Made by a program: the position numbers and the translations under genes
Origin: WTJH01 sp049889695
GTDB taxonomy: Bacteria > Bacteroidota > Bacteroidia > Flavobacteriales > Flavobacteriaceae
Length of the DNA: 64,000 bases
Reading direction: 5' to 3'
NCBI GenBank assembly: GCA_049889695.1
Contig: JBMHCX010000005.1
Span: 1-64,000 of the forward strand
In this document: in pieces, positions 16,526 through 25,631 of the stretch
How positions within the stretch are numbered: position 1 is the first letter of the stretch
Layout: every line of letters begins with the position of its first letter
The notes under the pieces: model-generated
Databases searched by the model: none
What the model was told of the DNA's origin: nothing
The model's input: only the letters and a program-made list of their open reading frames with translations

Positions 16526-17617
16526 CTAAGCCCCTTCAACAATGAATTTAGCTGTTTTTTGACTGGCAGATTCTTTCCCCAAGAGTTCTCGAATTTCCGT
16601 ATAGGCGGATTCCATTGCGGCTCTTTTATCGGGGGTTAAGAGTTGTTCAATCTCTTTTTTGATGAGGTTTGGAGTACATTCTTCTTGGATCAATTCACGC
16701 ACAACCGCTCTGTTGGCAATTAAATTAACAAGCGATATATAGGGCAGCTTAACCAAACGTTTGGCAATTCCATAAGAGATATTACTGCTGCGATAGCAGA
16801 CCAACTGAGGAACATTTAGCAGGGCTGTTTCTAAGGTGGCTGTCCCGCTGGTAACGACCGCTAGATGTGCTTTCGAAAGTAGTGCATAGGTTTGGTTATA
16901 CACCCACTGTATTGAACTTTTAGTGAGATATTTTTCGTATTCGGCAGTTGGAAGACTAGGTGCTGCTGCAACCACAAATTGTAAATCAGGGAATTCTTCG
17001 GCGACTTCGAGGAAGAGCGGTAGCATCCGCTCAATTTCTTGTAGGCGACTTCCGGGCAAAAGTGCCACTACAGGTTTTTCGATGGCTACATCGAGCTTTT
17101 GTTTAGGAGGGGGGCTTAAATGATCTAACAACGGATGCCCAACATAATGGACGTCGTGCTGATGCTTTTCTCGGTAATATTCTTTTTCAAAAGGGAGGAT
17201 GGTATAGAGGGCATCTAGATCCCTTTTGATTTTATGGATACGGTTTTCTTTCCAAGCCCATATTTGTGGACTGATGTAATAGTGGTTCTCGAAGCCTTTG
17301 TTCTTTGCCCAAGCAGCAATCCGCATATTAAATCCGGGGTAGTCTATATACACTATTCTATCGGGGACAAAAGCTAAAATATCTTGCTTGCAAAAGTGTA
17401 TGTTTCTGAAGATGGTGTGTAGGTTGATGATGACCTCCCAAAAACCCATAAAAGCCAGTTCTCGATAATGCTTTACCAATTGCCCACCTGCAGCTGCCAT
17501 TAGATCACCTCCCCAACATCGAATTTGAGCTTCTGGATCCTCTTTCATAATCGCCTCGATCAGGTGAGAACCGTGTATATCTCCTGAAGCTTCTCCCGCA
17601 ATAATATAATATTTCAT
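16526..17617 (-). CDS. lpxB: Lipid-A-disaccharide synthase
   Basis: LpxB joins lipid X (2,3-diacylglucosamine-1-phosphate) to UDP-2,3-diacylglucosamine to give the lipid A disaccharide, at the cytoplasmic face of the inner membrane. The 363-aa sequence starts with MKYYIIAGEASGDIHGSHL, the typical LpxB N-terminus, and contains DYPGFNMR, PQIWAWKENR and the GSRLQEIERMLP and TSGTATLE sugar-nucleotide motifs of this GT-B glycosyltransferase. It lies between a small membrane protein gene and comEC, all on the minus strand. Confidence 0.95.
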   Translation of the reverse strand: MKYYIIAGEASGDIHGSHLIEAIMKEDPEAQIRCWGGDLMAAAGGQLVKHYRELAFMGFWEVIINLHTIFRNIHFCKQDILAFVPDRIVYIDYPGFNMRIAAWAKNKGFENHYYISPQIWAWKENRIHKIKRDLDALYTILPFEKEYYREKHQHDVHYVGHPLLDHLSPPPKQKLDVAIEKPVVALLPGSRLQEIERMLPLFLEVAEEFPDLQFVVAAAPSLPTAEYEKYLTKSSIQWVYNQTYALLSKAHLAVVTSGTATLETALLNVPQLVCYRSSNISYGIAKRLVKLPYISLVNLIANRAVVRELIQEECTPNLIKKEIEQLLTPDKRAAMESAYTEIRELLGKESASQKTAKFIVEGA

Positions 17618-17635
17618 CCCTGCCTTGGTTCGGAG

Positions 17636-17926
17636 TTAAAAACTTTTTAGCAAAGCTACAATCAATACTAACACTAAAGAAAAGACAACGACACCTGCAG
17701 CAAAAGGGTACTTTTCTTTTCGTAAAGAGATATAAAATAGAGGGAGGTTGAGCAATGCCCCTAAACTGATGATGGCCCCCAGTTTTTTCTGAAGATACAG
17801 AAACTGTAAACTCTCAAATAATTCGCCTTTCGAAAAAATCAATGTATAGGTTACAATACCAAAACTAGTGGCGAACAGGCTCGCGACTATGCCGTATGTG
17901 AATAATTTATATTTCAAAGTTTCCAC
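17636..17926 (-). CDS. Small membrane protein between surE and lpxB, function unknown
   Basis: The 96-aa protein is predicted to have three transmembrane helices (roughly residues 8-26, 43-60 and 74-92) with short basic loops. I chose the GTG start at 17926, which overlaps the end of surE by 13 nt, because the longer reading frame up to 18010 lies wholly within surE and gives an unlikely Cys/Arg-rich leader. An alternative TTG lies three codons downstream. I recognise no family. The tight position between surE and lpxB suggests a conserved envelope role, which is inference. Confidence 0.62.
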   Translation of the reverse strand: METLKYKLFTYGIVASLFATSFGIVTYTLIFSKGELFESLQFLYLQKKLGAIISLGALLNLPLFYISLRKEKYPFAAGVVVFSLVLVLIVALLKSF

Positions 17927-18687
17927 GTATTTAGTTGTGCTATGGCATGATGAGCGGTTAAATCGAATTGGACCGGTACGATGGAGACATAATTTTGGGA
18001 CAAGGCCCACTCGTCTGTATCTTCTCCGCCGTCTTCATTAATGAATTTTCCGGTCAACCAGTAGTAATCTTTGCCAAGAGGGTTTGTTCGTTTATCGAAC
18101 TCTTCTACCCAATAAGCCTTTGCTTGTCGACAAATCTTGATCCCCTTGATTTCTTTTGCCTCTTCACACTGGGGAAAATTCACATTGAGCACCACATCTT
18201 TTGGCATTCCTTGAGCGAGGGCTTGCTCGGTAATTTGTTTAACATAGGCTTTTAGTGGCTCAAAATCAGCTTCCCAGCGGAAATCGAGCAAAGAGAATCC
18301 GATGGCTGGAACACCTTCAATTCCCGCTTCAATAGCGGCGCTCATTGTCCCAGAGTAAATAACATTGATGGAGGAATTAGACCCGTGGTTTATACCAGAA
18401 ACGCAAATATCTGGTTTTCTGTCCATCAGTTCGTTAATGGCCATTTTCACGCAATCGGCTGGAGTACCCGAACAGCTGTATTCGATCTGAGGCCCGTCGT
18501 CAAGGGTTATTTTGTCGCACTGTAAGGTGTCATTGATTGTAATCGCGTGCCCCATTCCAGATTGAGGGGAGTCCGGAGCAACCACGACCACATCTCCGAT
18601 TTCATTCATCACACGTATAAGCGTGCGGACTCCAGGAGCGGTAATTCCATCATCGTTGGTCACTAAAATCAAAGGTCGTTTGGCCAT
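17914..18687 (-). CDS. surE: 5'/3'-nucleotidase SurE
   Basis: SurE is a divalent-metal-dependent nucleoside monophosphate phosphatase of stationary-phase survival. The 257-aa protein has the metal-binding N-terminus LVTNDDGITAPG (Asp12, Asp13), the loop DSPQSGMGH, and SGINHGSN with the conserved Asn ligand. Length and motifs are full. It is the first gene of the leftward group surE, small membrane protein, lpxB, comEC, and is divergent from the tail-specific protease gene. Confidence 0.95.
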   Translation of the reverse strand: MAKRPLILVTNDDGITAPGVRTLIRVMNEIGDVVVVAPDSPQSGMGHAITINDTLQCDKITLDDGPQIEYSCSGTPADCVKMAINELMDRKPDICVSGINHGSNSSINVIYSGTMSAAIEAGIEGVPAIGFSLLDFRWEADFEPLKAYVKQITEQALAQGMPKDVVLNVNFPQCEEAKEIKGIKICRQAKAYWVEEFDKRTNPLGKDYYWLTGKFINEDGGEDTDEWALSQNYVSIVPVQFDLTAHHAIAQLNTWKL

Positions 18688-18794
18688 ATTTTAAGTTTAA
18701 ATTCAAAAGTAAGCAATTCCAATCGGAGTCCTTTTAATTCTATTTTAACAAAAAGTTTTAAGGCAACTAAGGGCGAAGTCCCCTTGGTTTTAGC

Positions 18795-18802
18795 TATTTT
18801 AG
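18795..18802 (+). promoter_or_regulatory. Probable -7 element of the tail-specific protease gene
   Basis: TATTTTAG, a 7-of-8 match to TAnnTTTG, lies 23 nt before the chosen ATG at 18826. Just upstream (about 18766-18790) is an imperfect inverted repeat with 9-nt arms, AACTAAGGG and CCCTTGGTT, which could be an operator. No TTG is found at the usual -33 spacing. Confidence 0.4.
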
Positions 18803-18825
18803 TAGTTATTAACCACTTTTATAGC

Positions 18826-20949
18826 ATGCGTAAATTTGTAGTCCTCTTATTTGCTGGAGCATTGGTGTTTTTTGGTTTTGGCTTTATGTCCAAAGCTGAA
18901 AATCCGGATAAAGACAAGTTGTTGTTGGAAGTCATCTCCTATGTACTCGAACGCGGCCATTACAGTCCTAAATCTATCAACGATCGTTTTTCAGAACAAG
19001 TTTTTATGAACTACATAGAAGGCTTGGATGGACAAAGACGCTTCTTTTTAAAGACAGATATCAATAATTTCAAACGCTATAAAACACAAATCGATGATCA
19101 ACTGAAAGGAGCTTCCTTGGAGTTTTTTGATTTGACCTATCGACAGATTACTACTCGTATTGGCCAAGTCAAAACCTTTTATCCGGACTTGTTAGTGGAC
19201 CCTTTTGACTTTAGCGTAAAAGACTCGATTAGTTTAGATTATGAAAATACACCCTATGCCATTAACTTAAATGAGTTAAAAAGTGTCTGGCGAAAAAGAT
19301 TTAAGCTTTCCACTTTAGATCGTTTTGTAGAATTAAAGGAAATAGAAGAAAACAAACAGTCTGAAGATGCAAGCTATACTCCCAAGTCAGATGCTGTTTT
19401 GGAAGAAGAAGCTCGGCAAACCACACTTGAAAATACCCAAAACTTCTTTGAATTATTCGATGAATTAGAACGTAAAGATTGGTTTTCCATCTATTTGAAT
19501 GCAGTTGCTCTTCAATATGATCCCCATACGAGCTACTTTGCTCCAGAAGACAAAGACCGTTTCGATACCAACATCTCAGGTAAATTTGAAGGGATTGGCG
19601 CTCGGTTGCAAAAACGCAATCAGCAAATCAAAATAGTTGAAATTATATCAGGAGGGCCCATTTGGCGTGGGAAGCTTCTGGAAGTCGGGGATATTATCTT
19701 AAAAGTAGCTCAGAAAGGAGAAAGCTCTGTCGATGTTTCCGGTATGCGGTTAGACGACGCCATTAAACTGATTAAAGGACCCAAGGGAACTCAGGTAGTT
19801 CTCACCATTAAACGAGTCGATGGGACTATAGAAGATGTAGAGGTAACCAGAGATGTAGTGGAACTGGAAGAAGTATTTGCAAAATCTTCCTTGATTAAAG
19901 CCGATCAAGATACTTTCGGAATAATTCAACTCCCGAAATTTTATTTCAATACCGACGATTATGGCGAACGTAATGCTGCGTCTGATGTAAAACTTGAATT
20001 AGAGCAACTCAGTGCTAAAGGTGCTAAGGGAGTTATTCTAGATCTGCGTAATAACGGAGGAGGCTCATTAAAAACGGTCGTAGACATCGTTGGTTATTTT
20101 ATTGAGAAAGGACCCGTTGTTCAGGTTAAAAGTATAGGAGGGCGAAAAGAAGTCTTGGAAGATGAAGACCCTTCAGTAGTCTGGGACAAACCAGTAGTCG
20201 TATTGGTCAATGAATTTTCGGCTTCTGCCTCAGAAATTTTAGCCGCTGCGCTGCAAGATTACAGAAGAGCAATTGTTTTGGGGAGCGAACAAACCTTCGG
20301 TAAAGGGACGGTACAGAATGTTATTGATCTAAACCGAGTTATTTCTGGAAATACCTATGGTAATTTAGGCGCACTAAAAGTAACCACGGATAAGTTCTAC
20401 CGCATTAACGGCGGATCTACCCAATTGGAAGGTGTTAAAAGTGATATTGTATTTCCCAATCGCTATGCAGAAGTAAAGGTAGGAGAGCGCGATCAGGAAA
20501 ATCCCTTGAGTTGGGATCGTATTTCCCCTGCGACTTACAGTCCTGATGTTCCTCAGTGGTCTTATAACTACATCGTTAGTAGGAGTAAAGACCGGATGCT
20601 GGCCAATCCACTTATTTCCTTGGTGAAAGAGCAAGCCCGCTGGATTAAATCTCAACAAAACGATAATGTTTACCCGTTAAACTATCAGGAATATCTCAAA
20701 GATTTAGAGCTCGATCGGGAGCAGTCAAAAGCATTCGAAGCCATCGGGGATTTTAAATCTACGCTCACGTTTAATTGGCTCCCTGAGGCTGGAAGTCGAA
20801 AACCCATGAACGATGAAACCCGCGAAAATCGTCAAAGAATAGACGAAAGTTTAAAAAAGGACATGTATGTTTCTGAGGCGGTTGCTATCCTAAAAGATTT
20901 GAACAGCAATCTATTGGGAAAAAGGCCTGTTGCACAGACCCAAAAATGA
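18826..20949 (+). CDS. prc: Carboxy-terminal processing (tail-specific) protease
   Basis: This periplasmic S41 protease degrades proteins with nonpolar C-termini. From the ATG at 18826 the protein has 707 aa: a signal peptide or anchor (about 3-22), a helical N-terminal domain, a PDZ domain (about 240-335), the S41 protease core and a C-terminal DUF3340-type domain. The Ser/Lys dyad is Ser467 in SASASEI and Lys493 in TFGKGT. An ATG 14 codons upstream is in frame but falls within the promoter-like TATTTTAG sequence, so I rejected it. The permease gene follows after 12 nt. Confidence 0.93.
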   Translation: MRKFVVLLFAGALVFFGFGFMSKAENPDKDKLLLEVISYVLERGHYSPKSINDRFSEQVFMNYIEGLDGQRRFFLKTDINNFKRYKTQIDDQLKGASLEFFDLTYRQITTRIGQVKTFYPDLLVDPFDFSVKDSISLDYENTPYAINLNELKSVWRKRFKLSTLDRFVELKEIEENKQSEDASYTPKSDAVLEEEARQTTLENTQNFFELFDELERKDWFSIYLNAVALQYDPHTSYFAPEDKDRFDTNISGKFEGIGARLQKRNQQIKIVEIISGGPIWRGKLLEVGDIILKVAQKGESSVDVSGMRLDDAIKLIKGPKGTQVVLTIKRVDGTIEDVEVTRDVVELEEVFAKSSLIKADQDTFGIIQLPKFYFNTDDYGERNAASDVKLELEQLSAKGAKGVILDLRNNGGGSLKTVVDIVGYFIEKGPVVQVKSIGGRKEVLEDEDPSVVWDKPVVVLVNEFSASASEILAAALQDYRRAIVLGSEQTFGKGTVQNVIDLNRVISGNTYGNLGALKVTTDKFYRINGGSTQLEGVKSDIVFPNRYAEVKVGERDQENPLSWDRISPATYSPDVPQWSYNYIVSRSKDRMLANPLISLVKEQARWIKSQQNDNVYPLNYQEYLKDLELDREQSKAFEAIGDFKSTLTFNWLPEAGSRKPMNDETRENRQRIDESLKKDMYVSEAVAILKDLNSNLLGKRPVAQTQK

Positions 20950-20961
20950 TCCGAACTGTAG

Positions 20962-22035
20962 ATGTTTGGCAATAAAAAACGACTGAATTCCATAGGTGTC
21001 CTCAGTCTTTCTTATATCCTAATTCTCTTGTTGCTTGCCCTAACAGCTACACTGTGGGCCCCAGACAATTCCCGACATGCCAATCGTATGCAGTTGTCTA
21101 TACATTCCAAAGCACCTGGTTTTTCTGTTTTAGTTTACCGACCCGATACCAATACTCTCCCTAAAAGCCACTGGTTTTTTGGCGTTGAAAATCCAGCTGA
21201 GGAAATTCCCGTCCAAACATTCGAATGGGTGGAAGAAGGGAGACTATATATTTGGCCCTACGGATCGGACGAAAAACAGTTGATACTTACGGATGGACCG
21301 ACCGATCAGGCAACACAACAACAAATGACCACCGATTTATTTCAACAAAGATCTTTCCCCTTGGGGACCGATAAATACGGTCGTGATTTATGGAGTAGAT
21401 TATTATTTGGTTCCCGTGTTTCATTGGGAATTGGCTTTATAGCGGTGTTTATTTCCTTAAGCTTAGGAATTTTTATCGGTGGTTTAGCAGGATATTTTGG
21501 CGGTCTGGTCGACCGGGTATTAGTGAATTTGATGAATATTGTTTGGTCTATCCCTACACTTCTATTGGTTTTGGCCATAAGCTTAGCTTTGGGGAAAGGC
21601 ATATTTCAGGTGTTTATTGCTGTAGGTTTAACCATGTGGGTAGATGTCGCCCGTTTAGTGCGCGGACAAGTATTGAGTGTAAAAGAACTCACCTTTGTTG
21701 AAGCTGCCCAAACATTAGGATTTTCAAAATTTCGAATCTTTTCCTATCACATACTACCGATGCTAACGGGTCCTCTGTTGGTGGTAGCAGCTTCCAATTT
21801 TGCCAGTGCTATCCTGATCGAAAGTGGATTAAGTTTTCTTGGGATAGGCGCACAGCCTCCCATTCCTACCTGGGGGGGTATGGTTAAAGACCATTTCCGT
21901 TATTTGGTATTGGGACAACCTCATTTGGCCTTACTTCCTGGGGTAGCCATCATGAGTCTAGTATTGGCATTTATGCTTTTAGGCAACAGTTTAAGAGATT
22001 TTTTTGATACCCGCTTAGAGTTACCAAATACTTAA
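20962..22035 (+). CDS. ABC transporter permease, DppC/OppC type, with periplasmic insert
   Basis: The C-terminal 220 residues form a classic binding-protein-dependent permease domain with five or six helices and the EAA loop VEAAQTLGFSKFRIFSYH, which docks to the ATPase. The LGTDKYGRDLWSR segment is typical of DppC/OppC. Between TM1 (about 14-30) and TM2 (about 145) lies a hydrophilic stretch of about 110 residues predicted to be periplasmic. No partner permease, ATPase or binding protein gene is next to it, so the substrate (peptides or other) is unknown. It lies 12 nt after prc. Its end overlaps convergent rodA by 15 nt. Confidence 0.85.
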   Translation: MFGNKKRLNSIGVLSLSYILILLLLALTATLWAPDNSRHANRMQLSIHSKAPGFSVLVYRPDTNTLPKSHWFFGVENPAEEIPVQTFEWVEEGRLYIWPYGSDEKQLILTDGPTDQATQQQMTTDLFQQRSFPLGTDKYGRDLWSRLLFGSRVSLGIGFIAVFISLSLGIFIGGLAGYFGGLVDRVLVNLMNIVWSIPTLLLVLAISLALGKGIFQVFIAVGLTMWVDVARLVRGQVLSVKELTFVEAAQTLGFSKFRIFSYHILPMLTGPLLVVAASNFASAILIESGLSFLGIGAQPPIPTWGGMVKDHFRYLVLGQPHLALLPGVAIMSLVLAFMLLGNSLRDFFDTRLELPNT

Positions 22036-23280
22036 ACGATTTGCATCAAAATTTAAATGCACAAAGAGCAGTAGGGTGAAAAACAACAGATTAGATCCTC
22101 CATAGCTGATGAATGGCAAAGGAATTCCCACGGTTGGGACGACCCCCAAAGACATGCCAATATTGACAAAAAAATGCACAAAGATTATCCCTGCAACCCC
22201 ATAAGCATAGGCCCGGCGAAACTTATTTTTTTGTTTTTCTGCTCTAGACAATATACGTATGATGAGAGCTGAGAAAGCAATCACTATAAAACTACAGCCC
22301 AAAAAGCCCCATTCTTCTCCCACTGTACTAAAAATGTAGTCGGTATGTTGTTCGGGGACAAAATTTCCTTTGGTTTGGGTTCCTTGCAAAAAACCTTTCC
22401 CTTGAAGTCCTCCAGATCCAATGGCGATCTTGGATTGATTGATATTGTAGCCAATCCCCTGAGTATCCACACTTTTTCCTAAGGCAATGTTGAAACGATC
22501 GCGGTGACGTTGTTCGAATACTTCGTTAAATATATAATCCACGGAGTAAGAAAAACCGATACTCAAGCACAATACCGCCAAAAAGGGATAGATTTTAGAT
22601 TTTGGTCGTATTCGTTTAATCAGAAAGTAAACCAAGAGAATCACAAAGCTGAGAAACAAGCTCGTTCCTTCGAATTGATACATTAAACTCAGGATAAATA
22701 TAACACCAGCTGCTAATAAGATATAGAGGTAGTTCAGGTTTAAGTTTTCGCGAAATAACATAAAAATGAGTCCTCCAAAGACGAGGGCTGAACCCGGATC
22801 GGGTTGTACGACAATCAGCAGGGCCGGGATAGCGATTATCCCAAAGGCGATTATTTGGGATTTAAATTGCATAAGATTGGTCTGAAACCTGTTTAAATAG
22901 GCGGCTAGTAATAGCGCTGTACTCATTTTAGCAAGTTCTGCAGGCTGAAAACTCAGGCCTCCGAGGACATACCAAGACGTAGCTCCTGATATGGTTTTTC
23001 CAAAGACAAATAAGCCCAGCAGCAATACCATAGAGACACCATAGATGATTTGAGAAAACTCTTGAATAAATTTTGCACGGATAGCCATTAAAAAAGCAAT
23101 CATCACAAGGCTTAACATCCAGAAAAAAACTTGTTTTCCGATGGGTTGCGATAGGTCAAAGATGGAACTTGCATCGGATTGATAGGTCGTCGAGTAGATA
23201 TTGAAAAATCCAAAAATAACCAATGCGGTATAGAGGAAAATCGCCAGCCAGTCCAGTCGAAAAAGAATTCCTTTATTCAT
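22021..23280 (-). CDS. rodA: Rod shape-determining protein RodA (SEDS glycosyltransferase)
   Basis: RodA polymerises lipid II into glycan strands of lateral wall peptidoglycan together with PBP2. The protein of 419 aa has ten transmembrane helices and SEDS signatures, including QPAELAKM, QPDPGSALVF and the C-terminal GIPLPFISYGGSN. I chose the ATG at 23280 (MNKGILFRLDW); it overlaps the mrdA stop by 8 nt. A start seven codons further upstream would lie deeper inside mrdA. It is the last gene of the mreBCD-mrdA-rodA operon. Confidence 0.95.
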   Translation of the reverse strand: MNKGILFRLDWLAIFLYTALVIFGFFNIYSTTYQSDASSIFDLSQPIGKQVFFWMLSLVMIAFLMAIRAKFIQEFSQIIYGVSMVLLLGLFVFGKTISGATSWYVLGGLSFQPAELAKMSTALLLAAYLNRFQTNLMQFKSQIIAFGIIAIPALLIVVQPDPGSALVFGGLIFMLFRENLNLNYLYILLAAGVIFILSLMYQFEGTSLFLSFVILLVYFLIKRIRPKSKIYPFLAVLCLSIGFSYSVDYIFNEVFEQRHRDRFNIALGKSVDTQGIGYNINQSKIAIGSGGLQGKGFLQGTQTKGNFVPEQHTDYIFSTVGEEWGFLGCSFIVIAFSALIIRILSRAEKQKNKFRRAYAYGVAGIIFVHFFVNIGMSLGVVPTVGIPLPFISYGGSNLLFFTLLLFVHLNFDANRLSIW

Positions 23281-25135
23281 TGATTTTAAATGGTTTTCCA
23301 CTGATTGGTTTAAGATACTCTGCTTCTAAACTCCCCTCCATCATTCGGTTTTCCCACCAACGGCGTTTGACTGTTCCAGTCAAATACTTTTCGATCATCA
23401 GGCTGGCGATTGGGGCGGCCCAACGAGCTCCCCAATAACCATTTTCAATGAATACAGCGATGGCAATTTTAGGCTCCTCTTTGGGCGCAAAGGCAATAAA
23501 CATTGAATGGTCTGTCAGCTGCGTTTTTTCGCCATCGATAAGTGTAAAATTCTCTACTGTTCCCGTTTTTCCACATACGCTAATGTCTGGAATTCTAGCA
23601 CTTCTAGCAGTTCCTTTTTGAACCACCAATTCCATGCCGTCGATGACTAAGTTAAAATGCTCGGGAGCTATAGTTGTTTGGTTTTTTGGGAGTTGATCTA
23701 GGATTGTTTGTTCTCCTATTTTTTTGACAAAGTGCGGTTTAATATAATAGCCTCGATTAGCGATGGCTGCCGTAAAATTCGCCATTTGAATTGGAGTGGT
23801 AAGAATCTCTCCTTGTCCTATGGCGTTGGAAATAATGGTCGAAGCTTTCCATCCGTTTCTTCCATACCACTTATTGTAGTAGCTAGAGTCGGGAATGAAT
23901 CCTGGTTTCCCAATGGGAAGATCATAGCCTAAATAATTGCCAAGGCCAAAACTATTCAGATGATTTTTCCACCGCATAAGTCCATCTGCAGGAGTTTCTG
24001 CTCCTTCTATAATACTTCTGTAGGTTTGTGCAAAATAGGTATTACACGATTTGTAGATCCCCGGGATTAATGTGTTCTGCGTGCCTCTTCTGCAATGACA
24101 TTTCATGAATCTTCCTCGTGCATAATAATGCCCTTGATTACATCTGAATTTAGATTTTTCCGTAATGGTACCTTCCTGTAGAGCAATCAGAGCATTTAGG
24201 GTTTTAAATGGGGAGCCGGGGGGGTATTGTGCTTGTAATCCTCTATCGAAAAGTGGTTTAGACATGGTATCCTGTGCTAACTTTCGGTAGTTTGTCGATC
24301 GATTTCTTCCCACCAAAAGGTTAGGGTTGTAGCTGGGTGCACTTACCAACGCTAAAATTTCACCAGTCGCCGGTTCTATGGCGACAATTCCGCCCCGCTT
24401 ATTTTGCAATAATTGTTCTCCATAGTTCTGGAGTTCTGCATCTATTGTTAAGGTAATGTCTTCTGGGGGAAGTGCAGCTTCATCAAACTTTTTATTTTCA
24501 TAGGGACCGATGACTTTATTGAATCGATCTTTTTGAAAAAAGGATTTCCCCTTTTTTCCACGGAGCGATTTTTCGTATTGTTTTTCGATTCCTTGCCGTC
24601 CAATGAGTTCTCCTAATGCATAATATTCATCTCTGTATAAATCATTCCGATTGACCTCGCTGATATAGCCTAAAATATTACTGGCAGCCTCTACTTTATA
24701 ATCGCGTAAAGATCGTTTTTGCAGGTAAAATCCTGGATATTGCCAGATTTTTTCCTGAAAGGCCGCATGGGTTTCTTTAGAGAGTTGTCTCACAACCACC
24801 GATGGGAGTTTAAACGAATATCTGCGGGCTTTTTTTACTTGTTGATGGATCCAATCCGTATCTACGCCACACAAGTTTGCCAAGGCTAGAGTATCGAAGG
24901 CCTTACCATTTTCAGGGATAAACATCAAGTCATATGCTGGCTGGTTGGCCACTAGCAAAGTTCCTTTACGGTCATAAATGAGACCTCTCTCCGGATAGAT
25001 GGACCGTTCCAGGATGGCATTATTTTCAGACAGTGACTTGTAGGCAGGATCTATAATTTGGAGATAGAAGAGTCGGCTCAGAAATATAAGGGCGCTCAGC
25101 AGGGTGAAAACCACTAAAAGATACTTACGAATCAT
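23273..25135 (-). CDS. mrdA: Penicillin-binding protein 2 (elongasome transpeptidase)
   Basis: PBP2 cross-links lateral-wall peptidoglycan with RodA. The 620-aa protein has one N-terminal membrane anchor, a pedestal (PBP dimer) domain and a transpeptidase domain with S308-x-x-K311, S363-C-N365 and K523-T-G525. A Cys/His cluster (C332, H336, C346, H347, C348) sits between the first two catalytic motifs; a zinc site in this region is known from other PBP2 proteins. It overlaps mreD by 11 nt upstream and rodA by 8 nt downstream. Confidence 0.95.
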   Translation of the reverse strand: MIRKYLLVVFTLLSALIFLSRLFYLQIIDPAYKSLSENNAILERSIYPERGLIYDRKGTLLVANQPAYDLMFIPENGKAFDTLALANLCGVDTDWIHQQVKKARRYSFKLPSVVVRQLSKETHAAFQEKIWQYPGFYLQKRSLRDYKVEAASNILGYISEVNRNDLYRDEYYALGELIGRQGIEKQYEKSLRGKKGKSFFQKDRFNKVIGPYENKKFDEAALPPEDITLTIDAELQNYGEQLLQNKRGGIVAIEPATGEILALVSAPSYNPNLLVGRNRSTNYRKLAQDTMSKPLFDRGLQAQYPPGSPFKTLNALIALQEGTITEKSKFRCNQGHYYARGRFMKCHCRRGTQNTLIPGIYKSCNTYFAQTYRSIIEGAETPADGLMRWKNHLNSFGLGNYLGYDLPIGKPGFIPDSSYYNKWYGRNGWKASTIISNAIGQGEILTTPIQMANFTAAIANRGYYIKPHFVKKIGEQTILDQLPKNQTTIAPEHFNLVIDGMELVVQKGTARSARIPDISVCGKTGTVENFTLIDGEKTQLTDHSMFIAFAPKEEPKIAIAVFIENGYWGARWAAPIASLMIEKYLTGTVKRRWWENRMMEGSLEAEYLKPISGKPFKINE

Positions 25136-25631
25136 CTCTTGTATATAAGCTTAACGTCAGGTAAATAAACAGACTAGACACTAAAAAATGAACGATCGTA
25201 TCGCCTATGATTTGTAGCCAAGCCTCCCAAGTAAAATACAAAACTGAAAAATAGATGATCTGATGTATCCAAGTCATCAGTAGGATAAACAGTAATAGAT
25301 TAAGATTTTTGATTCGTCGTGAGAAAATAGAGGAAAAATCTGAAATTAATCCCAAGCAAACAGCAATAGCTGCAGGGCGAAGGGTTGCGATGGTAAGTGT
25401 GGCAATCGTATGGGCTCCAGGACTTTGCGATAGTACATCCAGGCTTAAACCTAAAAGAAAACTACTGAGAATGACCTCTTGGGGCTTAGCCTCAAAAGGA
25501 TAACTCATCACGAAAAAAATATAAACACTTGGGAAGACAGCATCAAAAAACACCCAATGGTTAAAGAAGAGAAGTTGTAAAAGCAACAAAACGATAAATC
25601 TACTCAAGAGGGTTGTGGTCCGTTGATTCAT
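25125..25631 (-). CDS. mreD: Rod shape-determining protein MreD
   Basis: The 168-aa integral membrane protein has about five predicted helices and little else. Identity rests on size, hydrophobic profile (with the FFDAVFPSVYIFFVMSYPF segment typical of Bacteroidetes MreD) and position between mreC (4-nt overlap) and mrdA (11-nt overlap). MreD helps assemble the elongasome in the inner membrane. Confidence 0.88.
   Translation of the reverse strand: MNQRTTTLLSRFIVLLLLQLLFFNHWVFFDAVFPSVYIFFVMSYPFEAKPQEVILSSFLLGLSLDVLSQSPGAHTIATLTIATLRPAAIAVCLGLISDFSSIFSRRIKNLNLLLFILLMTWIHQIIYFSVLYFTWEAWLQIIGDTIVHFLVSSLFIYLTLSLYTRDDS

Noticed and set aside
18766..18790. Imperfect inverted repeat before prc as a terminator
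   Set aside because: There is no T-run after the stem and it lies between divergent genes, so an operator is likelier; too weak to list as its own finding.
18784..18825. Upstream start for the tail-specific protease
   Set aside because: It would place the promoter-like TATTTTAG inside the coding region and put extra residues before a good signal peptide.
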